A stretch of 64,000 nucleotides of DNA, taken from assembly GCA_030068075.1 (NCBI GenBank), contig CM057843.1:35931332-35995331 (forward strand). The letters run 5' to 3'. The DNA is from Paguma larvata. Its lineage: Eukaryota; Chordata; Mammalia; Carnivora; Viverridae. The position numbers were made by a program, and so were the translations under genes. Numbering within the stretch: position 1 is the first letter of the stretch; every line of letters starts with the position of its first letter. The notes beneath the pieces were generated by a model that ran no database searches, had not been told where the DNA came from, and saw only the letters and a list, made by a program, of their open reading frames with translations. Shown here piece by piece: positions 21,696 to 33,400 of this stretch.

Positions 21696-21857
21696 GAGCA
21701 GAGAGAGAGAGAGAGAGAGAGGGAGAGGATCTGAAGCAGTCTCTGCACTGTCAGCGCAGAGCCTGACTCGGGGCTCGAACCCACGAACCATGAGATCATG
21801 ACCCGAGAAGAGATCAAGAGTCAGATGCTGAACTGACTGAGCCACCCCGGGCGCCCC
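21696..21857 (-). mobile_element. Felid SINE, antisense, short tail
   Basis: (GA)n followed by CTGTCAGCGCAGAGCC, GGGCTCGAACCC and the head complement GAGCCACC...GGGCGCCCC ending at 21857. The A-rich tail normally found is missing. Confidence 0.92.
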
Positions 21858-22299
21858 AGGCTTCGGATTTTAAGGATTTTAACTGAAGCCGCTCTCACCC
21901 TTCCCCCACCCACCCCTCCCCTCCCCGACCTCGGAGGGCTGCAGACCTGAAGCAAGGTGGCTGTGTGGCCTGTCACAACATGCACCCTCCTGTGTCTCTC
22001 TGCACACCAGACCCACAGAGGTAGAGGTGCTAGAGAGTGCTCTTTAGGTGTCCTTCCTCCTCCCAGGCCGCTGCCCCGTCTCGAACTGTGTGGAATGGCC
22101 ACGGGGAACCTATCGACTCAAGCTCAGCTCCAGAGCCTGGGAGAAAAACCAATTAACTAAAGCGGGTTGGCCTCCCTAGCTCACCTGCTGTCATTCTCTC
22201 TGTCACCGCCTGGCTCCCCAGAGAGAGAGGAGGGGCTGGCTCCTCATCCCGGCTCACCCTCCCGGCCCCCACTGGTCCACACGGAAGTGGCAGCGTCAG
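21858..22299. other. Intron 1 unique block
   Basis: C-rich unique sequence including CCACCCACCCCTCCCCTCCC-like stretches near 21905. No gene seen. Confidence 0.4.
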
Positions 22300-22560
22300 C
22301 CAGCCGGCCCCGAAGTCACGCGGTCCTGGGTTTGAATCCAGACTCTGCCGCTCATCAGACAACCTCTAAACTAGAGGTTAGTCGTAGCTAACCTCTCTAA
22401 ACTCCAGTTCCTTCGTGGTAAGACAGGGGCGTGGGCCGATGAGCCGCGGGGATCGTTGCGAAGGTTATATGGGAAACCCCTCAAAGGGTTCTGTGCAGGA
22501 GGTCGTGTGCAAATGACCTTCAAGGTGCCTGGCATCTTGTAGATATTCAAGGCGGGGTTG
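22300..22560 (+). mobile_element. MIR element
   Basis: TCCTGGGTTTGAATCCAGAC, CTCTGCCGCTCATCAG, AACCTCTCTAAACTCCAGTT and GTGCCTGGCATCTTGTAGAT are the sense MIR landmarks through to its tail. Confidence 0.8.
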
Positions 22561-22954
22561 CCTTCTCCCTATTTCCGTGCGTCCTGAACCTTGGAGATGT
22601 TACCAAAAGAAAAAAGTTTGTAGCCCATTTGGGCCAGGCCCCAGGCCCACTGGGTAGCCCCAGGGTCGGGGAGCGGAAGAGGCCGAGCCTCCCCGGGGTT
22701 GTCCGGGCCAGCCGAGAACACGGCGGGGTGCCATCACCTCGCAGAGGCAGAGCCGCTCCGAGTGGCTTCTGTGAACCACGAGACCAGAACCCGAGGGACC
22801 TCAGTTAGCAGTTGGAACAGAGTCCAGCGTCAAGGTGGTGCCCAGGGCGGGGACGGCAGCCGGCCAGGCCCGGCGTCACCCTTTCCCCGCTCCTGGCAGG
22901 CAATGGGGCCGCAGCCGTGAACTCCAGGGTGGCGGGACCCGGGCCGTGATGGAG

Positions 22955-23110
22955 GAGGGCAGCGTGCTGGGCTGTGGGGACACTGGAATGGGAGTCAGGA
23001 GTCCTGTGGCCTGACCCCGACTCTGTCACTGATCTGCTGCTTGTCTCAACCTCCCAGAGCCTCACATCACTTGTCCGGCAAATTGGCCAATGATTCCTGT
23101 CCTTCCCTCC
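22955..23110 (+). mobile_element. MIR element
   Basis: GCAGCGTGCTGGGCTGTGGG, GGGAGTCAGGAGTCCTG, GACTCTGTCACTGATCTGCT and CTCCCAGAGCCTCA fit sense MIR. Confidence 0.7.
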
Positions 23111-23879
23111 ATCTTTTCTTCCTCCTCTTCCCTCCCTTCTTTCTCCTCCTTCCCTCTTCCCTGCATCATCTTTCCGTCTGTTCCCCTCCCTCCCAGGGCC
23201 GTGTGAAGACTGGGGACAGTGGTGTTAAGGCACCGTGGCCGCTCCCACGGAGTCACTGCAGAGGGGACGGGACTTCAGGCAGCCTTTCGTGGAAACATTA
23301 TTGGCGTGGCCTCTTTTCACCCTGACACCTTGGCAAGGATCCTGTGCTTACCTGTGCTGCTGCCGGCCAGGGAGGGGTCTCTCCGCGACTCCCCTCCCAG
23401 CCTCTCCGTGCTCAGCTCCGCCTCCAGCACACACCGCGAGCCTGTTCTGTGCCCGGCGCGGTGCTGGCCACCATGGAGACCAATAAAAACCCATTTCCTG
23501 CAATATATAGCTTCACCCCCAGCGCACACCTACTGCTTCCCTGCCACGTCTCCCCACCTGGCTCCCAGTCTCTGTCGTCTCTTGCCTGGACGCCCCAAGC
23601 GGGCCCCGACCGGTGTCCCTGCTCTCTCCCCTGTCACCCGCCCCATGCCAGCCCTTCACACACAGCCAGAAAGATCTCGTAAAAATATAATCAGATGACC
23701 AAATTCCCCCGCTTGACACCTTTCACAGCCCCCTTGTGGTCGAGTCCCGCTATGTCGAAAACCCTGCAGATCTGACCCCACACGCGTCTCCGACACCTCC
23801 CATCAGGAGCCTCACTGGGCAGAAGAAAAAAGTGATGTCTGGGCGAGTCCGTGTGATTGACGGTTAATAGGCTGGGGGC
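23111..23879. other. Intron 1 block with pyrimidine tract
   Basis: CT-rich low-complexity stretch 23095-23200, then unique sequence with a weak old-repeat look at 23600-23830. No gene recognised. Confidence 0.4.
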
Positions 23880-24020
23880 CGGCGAGGGGCGGTCAAAGAG
23901 ATAGGCGTTCGAATCCCGCTCTACCCTGCATTCCCTGCCACCTTGGGCAGATTCCCTAGCTTCTTGGAGCCTCGGTTTTCTCATCTGTACAGTGGGACAC
24001 GATGATAGACACGCACACCG
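23880..24020 (+). mobile_element. MIR element
   Basis: GGCGTTCGAATCCCGCTCTA, CCACCTTGGGCAGATTCCCT and GCCTCGGTTTTCTCATCTGT are good sense MIR matches. Confidence 0.8.
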
Positions 24021-25239
24021 CACCCCAGGCAGCGGAGCCATTCCCCAAGACACAGAACCAAAAGGGAGTAGTCTAGGGGGACTGGAGACAAGAGAGCTGG
24101 GCACGGATGGGCTGAGCGCACAGGGTGGGGGACCACCCTGCTCCGCAGGGGTGAGGTGGGGTGGGCCTGGAGGCACAGATGTGGGATTCTTCTGCCGGAT
24201 GGATGCAAGCAGTTCCCCCTTGTGAGGAGACGTCAGGCTGTGGATGTTGAACCTCGGCGCCTTCGTTTCCCCACGGGACCAATGGCACGCTGGCATGTGT
24301 ATTTTCTGAACCGAAACTCGATAAAAAGCAGGCAACAGGTTTTCTGTTCTTGCTAGAAGAGGTAACACAGGCGGCGTTATGGAGATCCGGAAACTTTGGC
24401 ATTCCTAGCTCGTTTGAGGAGCCGGCAGGGCAGGGGGCAGATCCAGACAGTTTAAAATCGAGACTGCCCTAGAAAAATCCAGACCCCGGGAACAGGTCAT
24501 GTGCAAAGGATGTAAAGTGACTGTTGTCCCCAGGGTTGGATTCGAGGGCCGGGGACTCGGGGACTCGGAGCGCGGCTGTGCGTTCAGTGCTCTGCTGTCG
24601 CCGTCCTTAAATTCTCCATCACTTTTAAACACGAGGATCTGTATTTTTCGTTTCGCACTGGGCCCCGTCGATGACATAGCCTCTCCTGAGCGTCCCTCCG
24701 CCCTGAGAAGGGGCTTCGATGGGAAAAAGAAGCTGGGGAAGCTGGTGCTGGAGGGGCCTGGGGTCGCCCTGAAATCGGCGGCCGGGGCGGGGGGCAGAGG
24801 TGGGAGCTGGAACCAAACCTCACCTCTTTCATGGTTTTTTTCCCCCAAGGGCCACCACCAATGCCACTCAAAACCAGGGGCTGTCTCGGAGAGCAGTGTC
24901 ACTCAAAACTCTGTCACCGTAAGCGTTTATGGGGCCTGTGCTGAGTGCCTGGCTTCGTGCTCACACTGTGGGTACACAAAGCCCTTGGGGAATTTATCCT
25001 GTGGTTCCGGGGAACCCCACGGGAGACAAGACGGCAGCATCATACAAGGCAGGGTGTGGGGGGCATCAGAGCACACCTGGATGCTGGGGTCTTTCGTGAG
25101 AGACGTGGCCAGGAGGCTCCATAGGAAAATGCACGCAGGGTTCCGCACACATCGGCCTCACGATGGGCTTGCAATACCCAGCAGCTGTTACGAGCAGCCT
25201 CTCGGAGAGAAAGGAGGACATGGTGGGAGCGGGGGGGCT
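24021..25239. other. Intron 1 unique block
   Basis: No repeat family assigned except a possible old piece at 24900-25020 (AGCGTTTATGGGGCCTGTGC, GTGCCTGGC). The 307-codon frame covering it lacks recognisable domains. Confidence 0.4.
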
Positions 25240-25460
25240 GGTGGAAGGTTCAAATCCTGGGGCGAATGGGGTTTGAAGCCAGGCTTCGCCTCCTGCTCCT
25301 GTGGGGCCGCCAGCCGGTCATTTCACGGTGTCCCGTCCATGAATGAGCCTCAGTTGCTTTCTCTGCAAAATGGGGTGTTAGCAATACCTTCAGCGCGGAT
25401 TTGCCCACAGGGGCCGAGATGAGCCAGGAATAAAGTGCCCGATGCCTGGCAGTGATTGTC
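25240..25460 (+). mobile_element. MIR element
   Basis: GAGCCTCAGTTGCTTTCTCT, GCAAAATGGGGTGTTAGCAA and GTGCCCGATGCCTGGCAGTG give the sense MIR core and tail. Confidence 0.75.
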
Positions 25461-26395
25461 GCTCACTAACCCAGGGAATGCCCTGCACGTGGGGCAACCG
25501 GAAGGAGTCCGCCCACCCCCGTCCCCGCACCAGCACCCGTGAGGCCGGGTCTCAGAGGAAAGGAGTCTTCGGCCAGCCCCCAGCCCAAACCACAAGCAAG
25601 GGAAAGAACACGGACCCCTGAAGATTCCCCGGGGACATCTCAGGACACCCAGGCTCCCTTCCAGGGGCCAGACAGTCCAGCCAAGGCCGTGTCACCAGCT
25701 CGTCTTCGCCGCGCGGTGGGGGCCGGCCGCCCCGCGCTCGCTTCCGGCCCTCGCTCTGAAAAGCCCCGATCACAAGTGCACATTGACGGCCGGGTTCCCC
25801 TGGGCGAGCGCGCTGTTCCCGGCTCGCATCTGAGCCCTCGGCCGAGACATTGTCTCGCTTCAGCAATTTGGCATGTCATACAAAGGGGCTCTGATTTTTC
25901 CTGATGTCCGACTCCTCTTGCATGAAAAATAGCTTTTGTTGTCTTTCTGCCCACGGATTCCTGCATGTGAGTCAAGGCCAGATGCCTGGTGGGCGAAGAG
26001 TCCCGTGCGCGTAACCGCGTGCGGGGTCTCTGTCCTTGCACCTTGGCGGCCCCTCGCGGCCCGTGCCCTGAGGTTCGATCCCTCCGGGAGGTGTCTCCTG
26101 GCCCCTGGCCTGTCCTCCTGCCTTCGCACGGGTCAGTTCCTCTCCCCACGGGGTGGCTGTGTCCCAAGGGTCCTTGTTTGGGTGGCAGCCACTCCCACTG
26201 TCCCCACCATCACCACGCCCGCCCGGCCAACCTGTGGGTCCCCTTCTTTTGAGCATCCCGCCAAACCCAAGCGTTTTGTTCTTCCTAGTGCCTAGCCTTC
26301 CCTCCCTCCTTCCCCCTCCCGCCGCCTCCCTCTCTCCCCTGCTTTCTGCTTTGTATTTCTATTTCTTCCCTTTTCCCTTTGCAGGGTGCCGTATT
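25461..26395. other. Intron 1 unique block
   Basis: GC-rich except for a distinct AT-richer island at 25850-25970 (CAATTTGGCATGTCATAC, GCATGAAAAATAGC). C-rich stretch at 26290-26345. No gene seen. Confidence 0.4.
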
Positions 26396-26407
26396 TAATT
26401 TTTCCCC

Positions 26408-26608
26408 CCACGGTTTACTTATTTTTGAGAGAGAGAAAGAGCATAAGCAGAAGAAGGGCAGAGAGAGAAGGAGACACAGAATCCAAAGCAGACCCCAGGT
26501 TCTGAGCTGTCAGCACAGAGCCCGATGCGGGGCTCGAACCCACACACCATGAGATCATGACCTGAGCTGAAGTCAGAGGCTTAACCGACTGAGCCCCCCG
26601 GGCACCCC
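26408..26608 (-). mobile_element. Felid SINE, antisense
   Basis: ACTTATTTTTGAGAGAGAGA tail side, CTGTCAGCACAGAGCCCGAT, GGGCTCGAACCC and head complement ending GGGCACCCC. Confidence 0.94.
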
Positions 26609-27516
26609 GCCAGTGTGTCGCCTTTAAAGCGCACACACGCTCTCCTACTTCCTGTTCGAGGCCGACTTTTGAAAGTTCTTGAAGCATTTACTAGATAAAA
26701 ATGTATGATCTTCAGTCTGTGATTATTGGAAGGTTTATTAAACACGGGGAGAATTCTATTAAGTAGCAAACTGAGTGAGCCCAAAACCCAGAGCTGTGGA
26801 ACCCGGAGAGGCCATCTGGCACAAAAGCGATGTGACTCGGGCTGTGACTGTTCTGTGAGGCCAGAAAAGAAGCTGTGGGAAGGAAAGTCACCAAAACGTT
26901 AAAATAGCGATCGCGGGAACTACGCGCGGCTTCTTTTGCCTCCTTCTGTCTTTTTCAGATTTTCTGTTACGTTGCAGGGTGGCGTGGAGGGGAATAGAGA
27001 AACGCGATCTTTACATTTAAAAAGCACCAGGGCCGGTCTCCAGCCCTCAGACCGATGACGGGTATGTGGGTTCCTTCAGCATTGCTGGTGTTTGTGCTCT
27101 TCATTCTTAAACCCATCCGGACCCCGCTGCCCGGCGTCACGCCCAGTCACCTTTTGTCACTGTTTGATTACCGGCCGCCCCTGACTCCCAACCAAATTGG
27201 TTCCTGGATGAAAGCCTCCGTGAGCCGCCCGCAGTGGAAACTTTGTTTCCCGTGAGCGCAATTTACACACCCGGTTTCCATCCCTAGAAATCCATCTCGT
27301 ACCGTAAAAGCACCCGCACCGACCACAAAAGTCAGCGAAAAGAAAATAAAACCCAGATATGTGCTCTGACAAACTTTTATCACGTATGTGAAACTAAATA
27401 CTTCGTATAAAAGCTGTGTCATGAAATATTCCTTTTGGGAGAATTTTTCTGTCTGAGCCGGGCGGCCAAGGGTTTTAGAAACCTGAGTCCAGTGACGTTT
27501 GAACAGGATTTTTTTT
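26609..27516. other. Intron 1 AT-richer block
   Basis: AT-richer than the surroundings, with a possible diverged L1-like 3' piece at 26640-26780 and 27280-27430 (not certain). Otherwise unique. No coding feature. Confidence 0.35.
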
Positions 27517-28078
27517 CTTCTCTCCTCTCCTCTCCTCTTCCCTCCTCTCCTCTTCTCTCCTCTCCCTTCCCCTCCCCTCCTTCCCCTTCCCTCCCTTCCC
27601 CTCCCCTCCTTCTCCTTCCCTCCCTTCCCCTCCCCTCCTTCTCCTTCCCTCTCCTCCCCTCCCCTCCTTCTCCTTCCCTCTCCTCCCCTCCCCTCCTTCC
27701 CCTTCCCTCCCCTCCCCTCCCCTCCTTGCCCTTCCCTCTCCTCCCCTCCCCTCCTTGCCCTTCCCTATCCTCCCCTCACCTCCTTGTCCTTCCCTATCCT
27801 CCCCTCCCCTCCTTGCCCTTCCCTATCCTTCCCTCCCCTCCTTCCCCTCCCCTCCTTCTCCTTTCCTCTCCTCTCCTCTCCTCTCCCTTCCCCTCCCCTC
27901 CTTCTCCTTCCCTCTCCTCCCCTCCCCTCCTTCCCCTTCCCTCCCTTCCACTCCCCTCCTTGCCCTTCCCTCCCTTCCCCTCCCCTCCTCGCCCTTCCCT
28001 CTCCTCCCCTCCCCTCCTCCCCCTCCCCTCTCCTCCCCTCCCTCCTCACCCTCCCCTCCCCTCCCCTCCCCTTTTCCA
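27517..28078. repeat. Polypyrimidine minisatellite, 29-bp unit
   Basis: Units beginning TCCTT recur with exact 29-bp spacing at 27578, 27607, 27636, 27665, 27694, 27723, 27752, 27781, 27810 and 27839. After a 60-bp irregular part (start 27899) the register resumes at 27928, 27957, 27986 and 28015. About 15 copies, nearly all C and T. Variant units carry TCCTTG in place of TCCTTC or CTATCC in place of CTCTCC. Since 29 is not a multiple of three, all frames stay open, which explains the long Pro/Ser/Leu frames. Confidence 0.97.
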
Positions 28079-29195
28079 ACCCCCCCATGGCAAGTTTAGG
28101 CATGCTTCATTGCACCAAGAAGTCCTCAAAACGCTTTAAAATACAAGGTTCCGTCTCAGATATTCTCCATTGCCAATTCCGTCCGTGTAAATTCTTTTAG
28201 AAAAAGTCTTCGCATGGCAAATACTAGGGGAAAGGCGATTCCCACTGTGACCCGTACGGCACCACCTTGCTCTTTGGGGCAGCGAGTCGGTTGAGCCATC
28301 AAAACGCCAGGCGATGCTGAGCCGTCGGCGCCCAGATCACGGAGCAAGCCGATGCGTAGAGGCAAACGTGAGGTCCCAAGCCGAGCAGCCCGAGGCTGAG
28401 ATGCCCAGCCTTAGCCTGGACGGTGATTCCTTGACCCTCATCAAAATCGCTGCGTCTCTGATGGCGATGTGTGCTCCTTCTCGTCCTGTCTTTCCTGGGG
28501 CTGAAAACAAAGCACTCACCTTCCGCCCTTGAAAGTCCTTCACGCTCTTTCTTGCAAGTGGCGTTGCCGTCCTCCCTCAATCCTCCCACCTCTGAAGGAT
28601 CGGGAAGGAAATTTACCAGGTTTTTTTTTGCTGTGGTTGTTTGTTTTGTTTGTTTTTAAACCTGGTTGTTTTCTCTGGACCGTTTCTGGCTTCCAGTCGA
28701 GAAGCCTTCATGGTGTGCCTGCCAGTGCAGAGCGCTCTGGGAGGGGCTGGGGGAGCGGGAGACCCGCGGGAGACCCTCCCGCTTCTCACAGGTGGGGTGC
28801 TGTGCTGCCCGTGATCAGGCGGGTGCCCGGGCCAGCGCTTCCCTGCCCTGACGGTGCCCTTGGGACCCTCCACCCTCACCTGCTTATCCGTCCCACAGTC
28901 TCCCGCCTGCTTCTCCGCGTAGGATCCGAATAACGAATTTTTTTTTTTAAAGAAGAGCGAATGTCTACTGAGCACTCATTGTGTACCAGGCACTAAATTA
29001 TCATTTTCAGAACTTTCCATATGTTATCTGATCTTGTCATCATAACAGCTATGGTTCAATACTATTTAAGTATTTATTTAATGAACTATTGGTTAATCAG
29101 GCGTATTCTAGAGAAAGAGAGAGCGCGCACGCATGCACGCACAAACACGTGGTGCTTACCAGCTGCCAGGAACTGTCCCTTGAGAGCAGCCTCTT
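28079..29195. other. Intron 1 unique block
   Basis: T-rich run at 28620-28660. The end (28950-29110) resembles an old repeat (ACTGAGCACTCATTGTGTAC). No gene recognised. Confidence 0.4.
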
Positions 29196-29227
29196 TAGAA
29201 AAAATTTATTTAATTTTTTTAATGTTT

Positions 29228-29262
<35 letters not shown>

Positions 29263-29423
29263 TGGGTTGGGGAGGGGCAGAGAGGAAGACACAGAATTTG
29301 AAGCAGGCTCCAGGCTCTGAGCTGTCAGCACAGAGCCTGACACAGGACTCAAACTCATAAACCGTGAAATCGTGACCTGAGCTGAAGTCAGACTGCTTAA
29401 CCAACTGAGCTGCTCAGGCACCG
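29196..29423 (-). mobile_element. Felid SINE, antisense, first of a back-to-back pair
   Basis: Tail TTTAATGTTTATTTGAGAGA at the left and degraded head complement TGAGCTGCTCAGGCACCGC at the right. Possible short duplication TTTAGAAAAAATTT / CTAGAAATTTTAA around it. Confidence 0.92.
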
Positions 29424-29429
29424 CTAGAA

Positions 29430-29485
29430 ATTTTAAGTTTATTTATTTATTTTGAGTGAGAAAGAGAGAGAATGAATGGGGGAGG

Positions 29486-29523
<38 letters not shown>

Positions 29524-29648
29524 CCCAAGCAGGCCCTGCACTGTCAGCATGGAGCCCGACATAGAGCTCAGCCCCACGAACCATGAGATCGTGACTGGAG
29601 CCAAGATCAAGGGTCAGAGGCTTCACCGACCGAGCCACCCAGGCGCCC
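29430..29648 (-). mobile_element. Felid SINE, antisense, second of the pair
   Basis: Separate copy directly after the previous one: AAGTTTATTTATTTATTTTG, long (GA)n, CTGTCAGCATGGAGCCCGAC, and a head complement ending CCACCCAGGCGCCC. Differs in its middle from the first copy, so the pair is not a recent duplication. Confidence 0.94.
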
Positions 29649-29654
29649 GCCCCC

Positions 29655-29835
29655 GAGGCACTTTCTATACGTTGATTCAGTGACTCCTCACTGTGAGGTA
29701 GATACTGTCACTGCTTCCACTGTATTGATGGGGAAACTGAGGTGCGGAGAAATTCAGCGACTTGCCCCAGGCCCCAGAGCCAACAAGTGGTGAGAACAGA
29801 ATTCCAAGTCAGGCAGGTCTAGCTTCTCATCCCAT
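29655..29835 (-). mobile_element. MIR element, antisense
   Basis: TGATGGGGAAACTGAGGTGC, GCGACTTGCCCCAGGCCCCA and GAATTCCAAGTCAGGCAG are reverse MIR landmarks. Confidence 0.75.
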
Positions 29836-30861
29836 CCTCCTCATCGCCGGGCCACGAGAGCGGTGGCCACGACTTGGGAAAACCTCTACCGTGCGGGCGC
29901 TTGGTGGAGCTCGTCTCCTTCCAGCACGCGCGAGGCACGCTTCCTTCGAGGGGGCTGGACAGACAAGGGCGAGCTCACCGGCCTGCGCGCCCAGCTCTCT
30001 GCCTCCCAAGACTCGCTTCCAGCTCTTTCTGCAGCCCCGTGTGAAAACCCGTCCCTTGCCTGCCGCAGGTCAGGAAGGGAGCAGCCTCCGTCTCCCTGGG
30101 AGGAGGCGTCGGGTGGCTCTCTGTCCTGTTAACATCCCGCGCTGGCCATGATGAGCCTGGGAGCCCGTGCTGTGCTGCCGGCGGGAAGAGGGCTGGGTGT
30201 TGGGAGAGAGAGCAGGACCCGCCCTCCAGCTGCAGCTCAGTGGTTGCCAGACGCTGGCCGTGAGCCAGGCCGGCACGGCAGGCTTCTCGGAAGAGGTGGG
30301 CACAGCATCGTGACCAGAACGGCGCACGATGCTGGGCTCTGAGTCTGACTCATGCAGCCTGGAGAGGAACGATTTCCGCTGTCAGACCGAAGGCGGCTCT
30401 CAAGATCGGGGGCTCTCAGCAAAGAGGGTGGAAAATCATTCCGCTCAAGACAGCTCCTTTAAGGAGACATCAGCCGTGCGCTCCGAACCCCCGCAGCCCA
30501 CGTTCCGCAGGGGACGCCACCTGCCAGCAGACTTTCACGCCCAGATTCTGATTGTTGGCACTCACGTGGCAACCGCAGGCTCACGAAAAGCAGAGGGGAA
30601 AACAGAGTCTTGATCGGACTGGAGGCTTCCATTCATATCAAGTTCAAATGCGGGCCAAACTAAGCCGGGGCGACGGGAGTGGGCAACGTGCCCCCTCATG
30701 GTGGAGAGTTGACTGGAAGGGGGCGGGAGGGAGCCCCAGGCGTGTGTGTGACCGCGTTCCGTGTCTCGGTCTGGACGGTAGTCACGTGAATGTAGATATA
30801 TGTTCGTTAAGCGGCGCTCAGGATTGGTCTCTGCGCATTATCCTCGCTAAGCATTCAAAAC
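29836..30861. other. Intron 1 unique block
   Basis: GC-rich unique sequence, no repeats recognised. A CTCF-like motif on the - strand lies at 30688-30701. No gene seen. Confidence 0.45.
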
Positions 30862-31083
30862 GGGGGCGCCCGGGGGGCTCAGGCGGTTAAGCGTCCGACT
30901 GCGGCTCAGGTCACGATCTCAGGGTTCATGATTGTGGTGCTGTCAGCACTGAGCCTGCTTCAGATCCTTTGTCCCCCTCTCTCTCTGCCCCTTCCCTGCC
31001 GGTTCTCTCCCCTCCCCTCCCCTCTTATAAATAAACAAACAAACAAACAAATAAGCTTTAAAAAAATAAAAACAGACAAATAA
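30862..31083 (+). mobile_element. Felid SINE
   Basis: GGGGCGCCCGGGGGGCTCAG head, then a deletion in the box B portion (GTTCATGATTGTGGTGCTGT), CTCTCTCTCTGCCCC and an (AAAC)n/A-rich tail with AATAAACAAACAAACAAAC. Confidence 0.92.
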
Positions 31084-31781
31084 AGGTCCAGGGTGACCGA
31101 GACCCCTCCGGCGGCCTGTCGCCAGCCCTCGCCCGCCGCCACCGATCCCCACCTCCTGGCCCGTCGTGTGTTCTTCCGTTCTGGTTAATCCAGCAGGTAA
31201 ACGCTGGCTGGGAATATGTGCGCCTAGCCCGTGCTACGTTCTGGAGACTCAGTGCTTCGTTCGTTTGTTCTTTCACTCAACACTTATGTTCGCACCCAGC
31301 CTTTGGGGAACGCCGCTTGGGCCTGCCCCACGAAAAAGATGTTTCTGGATCAGCGGGTGGCGTGCCTTGGGGACGACGAGAACTCCCGCTTGTGTGCGCC
31401 TCCTGATCTAAGAGCCTCGCATGGAACTCCTTCCACCGCGCAGGGACGTGGGTTCCTTCAGCCTCAGACGGCAGAGCAGGGGAGGCAACTGGACTTGAAC
31501 TTGCCTTGTGCACCATTCTGGTCGCGGTGCTGTACCCACCTCCTCTGAGAAGGGTCTGTGCCCTCCCCAGGGCTGCCCTGGTTATTGGGCCGGAGCCCGA
31601 GCTGGCAGTGAACTGAGTGCCCGACGCATCCCCACACAGGCCTCGTCTTTATGGGGACGCCCCGCCCCCCAGCCCAGCACACCTGCTGAGCAAGGGCTGG
31701 GCCTAAGGGTGGCAGAAGCTTGACCTGTTTCAGGTGAGGAGTCCGGCCCAAGGACCAAGAGTGACTTTGCGTCTCTGAAAC

Positions 31782-31822
<41 letters not shown>

Positions 31823-32059
31823 TTGGCCAGGCAACTGGGATTCTGAGAGATCACTTGTTGCCCTGCCTGGAGGACCAATGCCTCCAGCCCTCATCCCGCC
31901 CCAGCACCCCCGCGGCCCCCCAGTATTTCCGAGTCCTTATTCAAATCCATCAACTACTTACTGAGAATTGTTTTGTTCCTCGCCGCCCCCCAGTACTTCC
32001 TGAGAATTTAAAAACCAGACCCCAGGCTGAGTCCCGGGCACTCGAAGACTATGCCTTCG
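31084..32059. other. Intron 1 unique block with a CT microsatellite
   Basis: Contains an uninterrupted (CT)n run at 31785-31820 and a local repeat of CCCAGTA(T/C)TTCC at 31919 and 31989. Otherwise unique. No gene seen. Confidence 0.45.
31785..31820. repeat. (CT)n microsatellite
   Basis: About 17 CT dinucleotides without flanking SINE head or tail, so it looks like an independent microsatellite. Confidence 0.9.
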
Positions 32060-33199
32060 CTCGGCGACGTTTGCCGAGTGCCTAGTACTTTCCGAGCAGT
32101 GTTCTAGATGGTGGGCAAAGTTTCCTTCCCAGCGGTGAGTAAAACAGACGGCAATCCACATAACGATCGTATTGTCTCAGGGGACAATAAGCAAGAAAAA
32201 TCCGGAGAGTGGCCGGGGAGGGCCCCCCCGGAGGAGGCAACTGAATGGGCCCGGAAGAGGTGAGGAGGCGGGCTTTGCGGGGGTCTCGGGGACAGCCGCT
32301 TAGGGCAGAGGGGACAGCAAGCATCGCAGCCCTGTTCAAGCCTCTCTGACGCCTGAGTGGCTGGAACAGGGAGCCGGAGATGTGGGTCGGAGAGGGGACT
32401 GCGGCCGCCGGTGCGGACTTGACCTTTTACTCTGAGGGAGGAGGCACTGCAGAGCTCGGAGCAGAGGCCTGGCAGGCTTTTGCCTGGGTTCCCACAGGAT
32501 ACTTCCGGCTACCACTGGACGAGGGTGAGGACTGCGCTCGGGTTGCTCCCGAGTGGATACAGCTCTGCTGGGATCCTTGTCATGATCTATCAATTCCAGA
32601 GGCGCCCGACCTCCAGCAGCCGAGGAAGTCAGGGAGGGCTTCCCAGAGGCGGTGCCATTGGCTGTGTCTTGCGGATCACGTAGGAGTGTGCGGTCGGGGC
32701 GGGGGGAGCCTTCATTCATTCTCACCCTCATTCACTCCTGTCTTCATCCTTCAGCAGACATTTGATTGAGCACCTGGGCAAAAAAGAGAGCCCTGCCCCG
32801 TTCCTGGAGGGGATCAGCGCCCCACGGGGAGGGGAGAGACAGAGAGACGGCCACATGCATTAGAATTCCTGGTGGAAGCGTGACCATCGGTGCATGGTCA
32901 GGGAGGTGTCGTCACTCAGGGTGGGGAGAGGAAGACCCTCAGAGGAATGGCCTGTGGTCGCGGGAGTCTTTCTAGACAATAGGTCACCGAGCCCGTGTTG
33001 ACAGATACACTGGATGTGGGGACGCAGGGGGGAAACCCGTCACGGCAGGGGGTGGGGTGCTGGGCCAATGGCGTGTCACCGAGGAGGACAGGACACCTGG
33101 GAGGAACAGCAGGCTTTGCGAGCGAGGCCGCGGAGGGCAGTTCCAGGCCAGAGCACGGGCACACGCCGGGAAGGGCGAGGCCTTTACAGGTTGGGCCAG
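32060..33199. repeat. Probable ancient interspersed repeat pieces
   Basis: GCCGAGTGCCTAGTACTTTC and AGTAAAACAGACGGCAATCC (32080-32160), and CAGACATTTGATTGAGCACC (32755) belong to the same old family as 295-620. Later parts (32600-32650, GAAGTCAGGGAGGGCTTCCC) look like its internal section. Boundaries unclear. Confidence 0.4.
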
Positions 33200-33400
33200 A
33201 CCCTACTAAGGCTCTGGCGTCTTCGCTAACTTTCCCACGATTTGATGATCCCATTTCGCGGATGGGGAGACCAAGGCACAGCGAGTCGAAGTTAACTGTC
33301 CCAAGAGGCAGGGCCTATAAGCGGCAGGGCTGGCATTGGGATTTGCACGTAGGCCGTCGGGCTCTGGACACCACGCTCCTGCCCTCCACGCGGAGAGGCA
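33200..33400 (-). mobile_element. MIR element, antisense
   Basis: CCCATTTCGCGGATGGGGAG, ACCAAGGCACAGCGAGTCGA and GGCTGGCATTGGGATTTGCA match reverse MIR in order. Confidence 0.75.

Noticed and set aside
24499..25422. 307-codon frame in intron 1
   Set aside because: It crosses a MIR element and unique sequence and has no similarity I can recognise to a known protein.
27578..28043. Regularly spaced units resembling a CRISPR array
   Set aside because: There are no unique spacers. The units are contiguous tandem repeats in a vertebrate genome.
27435..28200. Several 100-234 codon Pro/Ser/Leu frames
   Set aside because: These are translations of the 29-bp CT minisatellite. All three frames stay open because the unit length is not a multiple of three.
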